Shown piece after piece: positions 1-5,147 of a stretch of 5,147 bases of DNA. The stretch comes from Rhodospirillaceae bacterium UBA6608 (GTDB lineage: Bacteria > Pseudomonadota > Alphaproteobacteria > Rhodospirillales_A > Casp-alpha2). The DNA is taken from positions 1,078 to 6,224 of the forward strand of contig DJHY01000200.1 of assembly GCA_002433335.1 (NCBI GenBank). The letters run 5' to 3'. Numbering within the stretch: position 1 is the first letter of the stretch; the number at the start of each line of letters is the position of its first letter. The notes beneath the pieces are model-generated. The model was not told the DNA's origin and did not search any database. It saw only the letters and a program-made list of their open reading frames with translations. The position numbers were made by a program, and so were the translations under genes.

Positions 1-54
1 GAATCTCATCGCCCGCTCCATTTTCTCTCCAAAATTCCGATGAAAATGAAGCGT

Positions 55-73
55 CCTGATCCGATGGATCAGG
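55..73 (-). terminator. Inverted repeat overlapping the stop of the membrane protein gene; possible weak terminator
   Basis: CCTGATCC (55-62) and GGATCAGG (66-73) form a perfect 8-bp stem with a 3-base loop. The right arm contains the TGA stop (71-69 on the minus strand). The transcript past the stem reads ACGCTTCATTTTCATC, so the T-tract is short and displaced. It may act as a weak intrinsic terminator or as a 3'-end mRNA stem; the rest of 1-54 holds nothing I can identify. Confidence 0.35.
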
Positions 74-1607
74 CGGCTGAACGGCGTTTGCGCATGTCGA
101 CGATCCAGGTCGCGCCCCGGTCGATTCCCCGGTCGACCCAGGGCGCCAGCAGGGCGATCCCCAGGACGGCGACGATCGGGCTGACCGCCGCCAGGTAGCG
201 ATCTTCCAGGTAAACCAGGGCATAGGCGATCGGATAGGCGATCACGAACAGCCATAGCCCGGCATAGGCGAAATGCCGCGAAGACAGAGCCATCGGTCGA
301 CCCTGGGCCCTGACCAGGGAAATCAGGACGACGAGCGGCACTCCGGCCAGACAGGCAATGCTGATGATCGTCGAGATCAAGCGCGCCAAGGTCCGCGCCG
401 CCAACAGCGCGGCCTGATCGATCCGCCCATGCTCCAATAGGTTCCGTTTGAATTCTCCCGGCTTGGGAAAAGGCGAACCACCGCCGGCCCAGCGGCTCAG
501 CCGTTCTGGCCCGGTCAGCGGCATAAACGCCAGCAGGGCGTAGCGCGGCGAAAACCGCCCCAGATAGATCTTGGCCCGGGCCAGCGGATACCGCCGCCAA
601 TGGTCAAAGAACTGGGCGTCCGCATGGCGCGCGATCTGCACCGCGTTCATGCCATGGCGCTTGATCAGGTGGACGTTGATCGCCGTGAAGGCAACGCCCG
701 GGTTGGACGGCAACGGCAGCAGATCGGCGTCGGCTAACAATGGGTCCTCGGCAAACACGGGATACCCCTTCCGGGCCAGATCGACCACGGGATGGTACAT
801 CGCGGTTTGCCCCACGGTGGTGATGAAGCGTTCGCCGCTGCGCATCTGGTTCCAGGATTTGTAGCCTTGAATCCCGGCCATCAGCGGGGTCAGGAACACG
901 GCCAGGGTCAACGCCGTCCGCAACACCCCCGTTCCGGTCCGCAGGCCCCAGGCGATCACGATCGGCCACAAGGCCAGATGCATGATCGCACCGGCTTCCC
1001 GGACGAAAAACGCGGCGAGCAGAATAACGCCCAAGCCCAAGGTCTCGATCAAGCGCGGTTTGCGCCCGTCCAACAGGGCGGATGCCATATAGGCCGCGAG
1101 GAAGGTCGTGGCGGTTGCGTTCAGGCTGTCGCTCAGGACACATTGATCCAGAACGAACGCCAGACCGAGGGCCTGTCCGCTTGCCGCCAGGGCCGCCGCC
1201 CAAATCCGGTCGGTCAACCGCAGGGTCAACCGCCAGATCATCGCCGTTGCCCCGACCGAGAGTCCTCCCTGAAGGATGACCAGGGCCCAATCCCACCCCT
1301 CGCCGAACAGCGCCATGGCGCCGGCGATCAAAGCCGGAAAGCCCGCGCCCCGAAATGCGGTAAGGGGGATGACCTCGGCGCTGAGGTCCAGATGCGTTGC
1401 CCAATCGCCGCCTTGGAGGATGATCTCGGCGAAGCGGACATATTCATTGCTGTCCGGAAGATAGACCGGGCCCAAAGCGATCAGGAACGCGGCTTTGACC
1501 ACGATCACCACGGCCAGGAATATAGGAAGGGCAAAATCTCGGTATGGACCGGCCACCGGCGTTTCTCCCCCTTTGAGTGCATCTCGGCGACAGTTCTTAT
1601 CGGGCAT
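69..1607 (-). CDS. GT-C fold, GT39-like integral membrane glycosyltransferase (substrate unknown)
   Basis: This is a probable inner-membrane glycosyltransferase that would use a polyprenyl-phosphate sugar donor on the periplasmic side; donor and acceptor cannot be told from sequence. About 11 hydrophobic segments are visible, near residues 26-48, 86-103, 107-126, 135-152, 159-178, 189-205, 206-222, 230-247, 408-432, 446-466 and 472-490, with a large soluble stretch around 248-405. Marks of the GT-C/GT39 layout are an acidic PDSNEY motif (51-56) just after the first membrane segment, where the family carries its catalytic or metal-binding Asp; an FRGAGFPALIA stretch (85-95) resembling the family R-x-PGYPLLLA motif; LSDSLN (158-163); FVREAG (201-206); and a late EDRYLAAVSP (468-477) like the usual RYxxPxxP. 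The length suits the family. The ATG at 1607-1605 lacks a clear ribosome binding site; a GTG at codon 18 has a strong one, giving 495 residues. It is divergent from the glutamate dehydrogenase. The class is fairly secure, the exact role is not; an O-antigen-polymerase-like or uncharacterised membrane protein is the alternative. Confidence 0.8.
   Translation of the reverse strand: MPDKNCRRDALKGGETPVAGPYRDFALPIFLAVVIVVKAAFLIALGPVYLPDSNEYVRFAEIILQGGDWATHLDLSAEVIPLTAFRGAGFPALIAGAMALFGEGWDWALVILQGGLSVGATAMIWRLTLRLTDRIWAAALAASGQALGLAFVLDQCVLSDSLNATATTFLAAYMASALLDGRKPRLIETLGLGVILLAAFFVREAGAIMHLALWPIVIAWGLRTGTGVLRTALTLAVFLTPLMAGIQGYKSWNQMRSGERFITTVGQTAMYHPVVDLARKGYPVFAEDPLLADADLLPLPSNPGVAFTAINVHLIKRHGMNAVQIARHADAQFFDHWRRYPLARAKIYLGRFSPRYALLAFMPLTGPERLSRWAGGGSPFPKPGEFKRNLLEHGRIDQAALLAARTLARLISTIISIACLAGVPLVVLISLVRAQGRPMALSSRHFAYAGLWLFVIAYPIAYALVYLEDRYLAAVSPIVAVLGIALLAPWVDRGIDRGATWIVDMRKRRSAA
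115..136. repeat. Short direct repeat inside the membrane protein gene
   Basis: CCCCGGTCGA occurs at 115-124 and again at 127-136, a 12-base period. On the minus strand it encodes the duplicated Asp-Arg-Gly in VDRGIDRG (residues 491-498), just after the last membrane segment. It keeps the frame and looks like a small in-frame duplication in the cytosolic tail. Confidence 0.5.
1565..1574 (-). promoter_or_regulatory. Shine-Dalgarno favouring an internal GTG start of the membrane protein
   Basis: Read on the minus strand this is AAAGGGGGAG, followed by an 8-base spacer and a GTG codon at 1556-1554 (codon 18 of the longest frame). The upstream ATG at 1607-1605 is preceded by CGTTCGCTGCAGA, with no comparable purine tract. 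The shorter form would drop a charged 17-residue leader and start 8 residues before the first membrane segment, which is typical for such proteins. Confidence 0.5.
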
Positions 1608-1676
1608 TCTGCAGCGAACGAAAAGGTGCGGACCGTATTTTTCCGGTGGCTGACTATCGCCAAACTTTAGCTTTTC

Positions 1677-1705
1677 ATAACAAGCCTTTGTTTATAGGCT
1701 GTTAT
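1677..1705. repeat. Inverted repeat in the AT-rich promoter patch
   Basis: ATAAC-a-AGCCT (1677-1687) faces AGGCTGTTAT (1696-1705) across an 8-base AT-rich loop, giving 10 base pairs with one bulged A at 1682. It overlaps the tentative minus-strand -35 and lies just after the tentative plus-strand -10. It could be an operator or a transcript-start hairpin; function unknown. Confidence 0.45.
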
Positions 1706-1725
1706 CGGACGTTCCGATCCGTCCG
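1706..1725. repeat. Inverted repeat CGGACG/CGTCCG
   Basis: CGGACG (1706-1711) and CGTCCG (1720-1725) form a perfect 6-bp stem around an 8-base loop. It directly abuts the preceding inverted repeat with no spacer. In GC-rich DNA a 6-bp stem is not strong evidence on its own. Confidence 0.3.
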
Positions 1726-1732
1726 CCCGGGT

Positions 1733-1766
1733 GCCTGCCCCGGTCGGATCGGCCGTGTTGGCAGGC
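1733..1766. repeat. Nested inverted repeat in the gdhB leader
   Basis: GCCTGCC (1733-1739) pairs perfectly with GGCAGGC (1760-1766). The enclosed bases can form a second stem, CGGTC (1741-1745) with GGCCG (1751-1755), including one G-U pair and a GGATC loop. The result would be a two-part hairpin in a gdhB leader RNA. The pairing is seen in the sequence; its existence as RNA structure is inferred. Confidence 0.4.
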
Positions 1767-1776
1767 TGCCGCGCCA

Positions 1777-1797
1777 CCCTTGGACACATACCAAGGG
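1777..1797. repeat. Perfect inverted repeat 12 bases before the gdhB Shine-Dalgarno
   Basis: CCCTTGG (1777-1783) and CCAAGGG (1791-1797) form a perfect 7-bp stem with an ACACATA loop. It ends 12 bases before the Shine-Dalgarno at 1810. Position and symmetry fit either a protein-binding operator (7+7+7 layout) or a leader hairpin influencing translation. No regulator family is recognised from the motif. Confidence 0.45.
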
Positions 1798-1809
1798 GCC
1801 GTGTGTTCT

Positions 1810-1816
1810 GGGAGGG
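1810..1816 (+). promoter_or_regulatory. Shine-Dalgarno of gdhB
   Basis: GGGAGGG lies 4 bases before the ATG at 1821, with its GGAG core (1811-1814) 6 bases from the start codon. It is the purine-rich match that fixes the gdhB start. Confidence 0.8.
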
Positions 1817-1820
1817 ACCC

Positions 1821-4800
1821 ATGCCTGTGAAACGGGATCTGAAGACCGACGCGCTGTTGAAACAGGTGTCGAAGCTGATGCGCACCGGGGCCAAGGGGGC
1901 GCAGGCGGCGGCGCTCGTTCGCTACGCCGATCAGTACTTCGCCCATATGCCGCCCATGGACATCCACGCCCGCGACGCGGCGACCCTGGCGGGGCTGGCC
2001 AAAAGCCATTGGAAGACGGCGGCACGGCGCAAGCCCGGCACGCCGGCGGTGCGGGCCTATCGCCCCGATGCCAAGAAAGACGGCTGGTCGTCGTCCACCA
2101 CCATCGTTGAAATCGTCACCGACGACATGCCGTTCCTGGTCGATTCAATTTCGTCGGAAATGAACCGGCGCGGGCTGACGGTTCATCTGGTGGTGCATCC
2201 GATCCTCAAGGTCCGGCGCGACAGCCAGGGCAAGCTGTTGCAGGTTCTCGATCCGGGGGAGCCGGAAGACGGTGCCCGGGTCGAATCCTGGATGCATGTC
2301 GAAGTCGACGAGGAAACCGCCGAAGGCCAGCGCGACATCGAAAAGGGCGTGCGCAAGGTTTTGGAAGACGTCCGCCTGGCGGTGCAGGACTGGCGTCCGA
2401 TGCGCGAACGCATGGCCCAGATCATCGACGAGTTCCGCCACACCTCCGGCCCCGCCGCGCAGGAAGAAGCCAACGAGGTGCGTGAGTTCCTGCGTTGGAT
2501 GCACGACAACAATTTCACCTTCCTCGGCTCCCGCGATTACAAGGTCAGCGGCAGTGGGACCAAGGTCTCCGTCTCGATCGATCGTAAATCGGCCCTGGGT
2601 ATTCTGCGTGACATGAGCATGTCGGTGCTGACCTATGCGCCGGACCTGTCGAAGATCCCGCCCGAGGTTCGCGCCTTCATCGCTGATCCGGGCCTGATCG
2701 TCGTGACCAAATCGAACCAACGGTCGACCGTCCATCGCCGCGTCCATATGGATGCGATCGGGGTCAAGGTGATGGACAAGAACGGCCGGGTCACGGGCCT
2801 GCGCATCTTCGTCGGGCTGTTCACTTCCGCCGCCTATAACCGTAGCGCGCGCGACATTCCGCTGCTGCGCCGCCGGGTTCAACTGGTGTTGGAGCGCGCC
2901 GGCCTGCAGCCGGGCAGCCACGACGGCAAGGCGATGATGAACATTCTGGAAACCTATCCGCGCGATGAGCTGTTCCAGATTTCCGTCGATCAGTTGTTGG
3001 AAACCTCCATGGGCATCCTGCATCTGCAGGACCGCCAGCGCGTCGCCTTGTTCATGCGCCAGGACAACTTCGGCCGGTTCGTATCCTGCATGATCTATGT
3101 GCCGCGCGACCGCTACACCATGGCGCTGCGCGAACGGATGCAGGACATCTTGTGCGAGGCATTGAACGGTCGTGTCTCCAACTTCTCGACCATGTTGGGC
3201 GACGCGCCGCTGGCCCGCGTCCATGTGATCATCGCGACCGAGCCGGGCCAGGTTCCGGCCTTCTACGCCAAGGGGCTGGAAAGCCGGTTGACCCGCGCCG
3301 CCCGGACCTGGGGCGACGATCTGTCGGAAGCCCTGTCGGCGGCCTTCGGGGCCAAGGAAGGCTTGCGCCTGACGCGCCGGTTCCAACATGCCTTCGGGCC
3401 CGGCTACACCGCGCATTACAGTGCCGAGGACGCGGTCAACGACATTGTCGTGATCGAGGAATCCCTGACCGCCGACCGCATCGGTCTGCACCTGTACCGC
3501 CCTGCTGGCGAGCCGGGCAACCGGGTGCGGTTCAAGGTCTACCACCCGCAGGCGGCGGTGCCGCTGTCGGATGCCCTGCCGGTGTTCGAGCATATGGGCT
3601 TCCGGGTGATCGACGAAATCCCGCACGAAGTCAGCTGCGACAACGGCGACGGCGCCAAGATGCTGATGATCCACGACTTCGGTCTGGAAACGCGCGACGG
3701 CGGCGACGTCAATATCCCGGCAATCAAGGAAAAGTTCGAAGACGCCTTTGCCCGCGTTTGGCGCGGCGAGATCGAAAGCGACGGCTTCAATGCCCTGGTC
3801 GCGCGGGGTGGTCTGGATTGGCGCGAGGTTCTGGTCCTGCGCGCCTATTGCCGTTGTCTGCGCCAGATGGGTGTTCCCTATTCCCAGGTCTATATGGAAC
3901 AGACCCTGGCCAAGCATCTTGGCCTGGCGGGAATGATCGTCGAGCTGTTCATGACGCGGATGGACCCGGGCGCCGTCGACGCCAAGGCCCGCGACCGCAA
4001 GTCGACGGCCCTGCACAAGAAAATGCGCGTCGCCCTGGAAGCGGTGACCAGCGCCGACGAAGACCGCATCCTGTCGCGCTTCATCAATCTGGTCGATGCG
4101 ACCCTGCGGACCAACTTCTTCCAGCCTGCCGCCGACGGCGGTTACAAGCCTTATGTCTCGTTCAAGTTCGCATCACGGCAGATCGACGATTTGCCGAAGC
4201 CGCGTCCGTTGCGGGAAATCTTCGTCTACAGCCCACGGGTCGAAGGCGTGCATCTGCGCTTTGGCTTCGTCGCCCGCGGGGGCTTGCGCTGGTCCGACCG
4301 GCCGGAAGATTTCCGCACCGAGATCTTGGGCCTGGTCAAAGCGCAGCAGGTCAAGAACGCGGTCATCGTGCCGGTCGGCTCGAAGGGCGGGTTCGTCGTC
4401 AAACGCCCGCCCACCGATGGCGGGCGCGACGCCTTCATGGCCGAAGGCATCGCCTGCTACAAAACCTTGATCGCGGGTCTGTTGGACGTGACCGACAACC
4501 TGAAGGGCCCCCGCGTCGTGCCGCCCAAAAGCGTCTATCGCTGGGATGACGACGATCCCTATCTGGTGGTTGCCGCGGACAAGGGCACGGCGACGTTTTC
4601 GGACATCGCCAATGGGGTGTCGTTGGAATACGGTCATTGGCTGGGCGACGCCTTTGCGTCCGGCGGGTCGCAAGGCTACGACCATAAAGGCATGGGCATC
4701 ACCGCCAAGGGGGCCTGGGAATCGGTCAAGCGCCACTTCCGTGAAATGGGCACCGATATTCAGAACGAGGACTTCACCGTGGTCGGCGTCGGCGACATGT

Positions 4801-5147
4801 CGGGCGACGTGTTCGGCAACGGGATGATGCTGTCCAAGCACATCAAGCTGGTCGGCGCCTTCAACCACATGCACATCTTCATCGACCCCAATCCGGACCC
4901 GGCCAAGAGCCATGCCGAGCGGGTACGGATGTTCAACCTGGGCCGGTCCAGCTGGACCGATTACGACGCCAAGACGATTTCCAAGGGCGGCGGCATTTTC
5001 GAGCGCAGCGCCAAATCGATCAAACTCTCGCCCGAGGCCCGGGCTTGTTTCGGCCTGACCAAGGATCAGGTTTCGCCCAACGAATTGATCCAGGCGATGT
5101 TGAAAGCGCCGATCGATCTTTTGTGGTTCGGCGGCATCGGCACCTAT
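1821..5147 (+). CDS. gdhB: NAD-dependent glutamate dehydrogenase, large (~180 kDa) type, 3' end outside window
   Basis: This cytosolic enzyme oxidatively deaminates L-glutamate to 2-oxoglutarate and ammonium with NAD+, feeding glutamate carbon into the TCA cycle. Names for the family include gdhB, gdh2 and, in Caulobacter, gdhZ. The window holds 1109 in-frame codons without a stop; the family is about 1600 residues, so roughly 500 are missing. The N-terminal regulatory part has ACT-like segments, with TDDMPFLVDS at 100-109, LRWMHDNNFTFLGSRDY at 224-240, ETYPRDELFQ at 377-386, and a third ACT-like stretch at about 567-600. The catalytic region has GGLRWSDR (820-827), K845 in VKNA, K855 in PVGSKGGF (851-858), D920 in AADKGTATFSD (918-928), and the NAD-binding Rossmann loop GVGDMSGDVFGNG (989-1001). 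By motif alignment from memory, K845, K855 and D920 match the substrate lysines and catalytic Asp of small hexameric GDHs. The ATG is chosen for its GGGAGGG ribosome binding site at 1810-1816. The frame ends in the conserved DLLWFGGIGTY. Nothing suggests damage or transfer. Confidence 0.97.
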   Translation, partial: MPVKRDLKTDALLKQVSKLMRTGAKGAQAAALVRYADQYFAHMPPMDIHARDAATLAGLAKSHWKTAARRKPGTPAVRAYRPDAKKDGWSSSTTIVEIVTDDMPFLVDSISSEMNRRGLTVHLVVHPILKVRRDSQGKLLQVLDPGEPEDGARVESWMHVEVDEETAEGQRDIEKGVRKVLEDVRLAVQDWRPMRERMAQIIDEFRHTSGPAAQEEANEVREFLRWMHDNNFTFLGSRDYKVSGSGTKVSVSIDRKSALGILRDMSMSVLTYAPDLSKIPPEVRAFIADPGLIVVTKSNQRSTVHRRVHMDAIGVKVMDKNGRVTGLRIFVGLFTSAAYNRSARDIPLLRRRVQLVLERAGLQPGSHDGKAMMNILETYPRDELFQISVDQLLETSMGILHLQDRQRVALFMRQDNFGRFVSCMIYVPRDRYTMALRERMQDILCEALNGRVSNFSTMLGDAPLARVHVIIATEPGQVPAFYAKGLESRLTRAARTWGDDLSEALSAAFGAKEGLRLTRRFQHAFGPGYTAHYSAEDAVNDIVVIEESLTADRIGLHLYRPAGEPGNRVRFKVYHPQAAVPLSDALPVFEHMGFRVIDEIPHEVSCDNGDGAKMLMIHDFGLETRDGGDVNIPAIKEKFEDAFARVWRGEIESDGFNALVARGGLDWREVLVLRAYCRCLRQMGVPYSQVYMEQTLAKHLGLAGMIVELFMTRMDPGAVDAKARDRKSTALHKKMRVALEAVTSADEDRILSRFINLVDATLRTNFFQPAADGGYKPYVSFKFASRQIDDLPKPRPLREIFVYSPRVEGVHLRFGFVARGGLRWSDRPEDFRTEILGLVKAQQVKNAVIVPVGSKGGFVVKRPPTDGGRDAFMAEGIACYKTLIAGLLDVTDNLKGPRVVPPKSVYRWDDDDPYLVVAADKGTATFSDIANGVSLEYGHWLGDAFASGGSQGYDHKGMGITAKGAWESVKRHFREMGTDIQNEDFTVVGVGDMSGDVFGNGMMLSKHIKLVGAFNHMHIFIDPNPDPAKSHAERVRMFNLGRSSWTDYDAKTISKGGGIFERSAKSIKLSPEARACFGLTKDQVSPNELIQAMLKAPIDLLWFGGIGTY

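Larger units (their letters stand above)
1608..1820. promoter_or_regulatory. Divergent intergenic region between the glycosyltransferase and gdhB
   Basis: This gap separates two divergent start codons and must hold at least the promoter of gdhB and probably that of the membrane protein. The stretch about 1635-1705 is clearly AT-richer than the rest, as expected for promoters. Candidate sigma-70 hexamers are weak. On the plus strand, CTGACT (1650-1655) and TTTCAT (1673-1678), 17 bp apart, each match consensus at 4 of 6. On the minus strand, TTGTTA (1683-1678) and GATAGT (1658-1653) also match at 4 of 6 but with a long 19-bp spacer. No sigma-54 promoter or known riboswitch was recognised. From about 1706 the region turns GC-rich and contains several inverted repeats listed separately. 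The promoter function of the region is inferred from layout; the specific hexamers are tentative. Confidence 0.5.

Noticed and set aside
792..1670. A 292-codon plus-strand frame opposite the membrane protein gene
   Set aside because: It is hydrophilic, Gln/Arg/Gly-rich and without recognisable motifs, whereas the opposite strand shows clear membrane segments and GT-C motifs.
1608..1820. Possible known riboswitch or small RNA gene
   Set aside because: Inverted repeats are present, but I could not match them to any riboswitch consensus I know, and no separate promoter-terminator pair for a small RNA is evident.
1577..2110. A 177-codon plus-strand frame crossing the intergenic region into gdhB
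   Set aside because: It overlaps the gdhB N-terminus in the wrong frame, has no good ribosome binding site and has no recognisable domain.
2145..4016. A 623-codon open frame on the minus strand, antisense to gdhB
   Set aside because: It lies wholly opposite the well-supported gdhB coding frame. Its translation is rich in His, Gln, Asp and Arg with no recognisable domain, as expected for the antisense shadow of a GC-rich gene.
3152..4549. A 465-codon open frame on the plus strand in another frame of gdhB
   Set aside because: It overlaps conserved gdhB sequence. The translation is Arg/Gly/Pro-rich and low in complexity, typical of an out-of-frame shadow in high-GC DNA.
4173..4913. A 246-codon minus-strand frame opposite the gdhB catalytic domain
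   Set aside because: It is a shadow of the most conserved part of gdhB; no independent support.
1..5147. Mobile element, CRISPR array, tRNA/rRNA, or defence system
   Set aside because: No transposase, integrase, regularly spaced repeats, cloverleaf-like sequence or defence-type genes were seen; both coding regions look like vertically inherited chromosome genes.

Overview
The window reads as ordinary chromosome from a GC-rich alphaproteobacterium, possibly a Rhodospirillales-like lineage. The basis is the high GC content, the G/C-rich third codon positions and the very large proteobacterial-type NAD-glutamate dehydrogenase. The lineage is an inference from family distribution and was not tested by any search.

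Layout: two genes transcribed away from each other around a central intergenic region. On the minus strand, positions 69-1607 encode a polytopic membrane protein of up to 512 residues with the layout of a GT-C glycosyltransferase (GT39/ArnT/PMT-like). Its real start may be an internal GTG at 1556-1554, which has a much better ribosome binding site than the annotated ATG. A perfect 8-bp inverted repeat (55-73) overlaps its stop codon. On the plus strand, from 1821 to the window edge, lies the first 1109 codons of the large (about 1600-residue) NAD-dependent glutamate dehydrogenase. The reading frame is unbroken and the visible catalytic lysines, aspartate and Rossmann glycine motif are in place. 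It is cut only by the window end, not by mutation.

The 213-bp gap between the start codons (1608-1820) has an AT-rich patch (about 1635-1705), which is the likely place for divergent promoters. It then has a GC-rich stretch ending in the dehydrogenase Shine-Dalgarno. Four consecutive inverted repeats lie in the stretch 1677-1797. This is the least explained part of the window and the only place where I would look for undescribed regulation.

The two genes have no obvious shared pathway: one probably moves sugar from a lipid carrier onto an acceptor at the outer face of the inner membrane, the other breaks glutamate down to 2-oxoglutarate. I see no mobile element, CRISPR array, tRNA, rRNA, phage gene or defence system, and no convincing new biological system.
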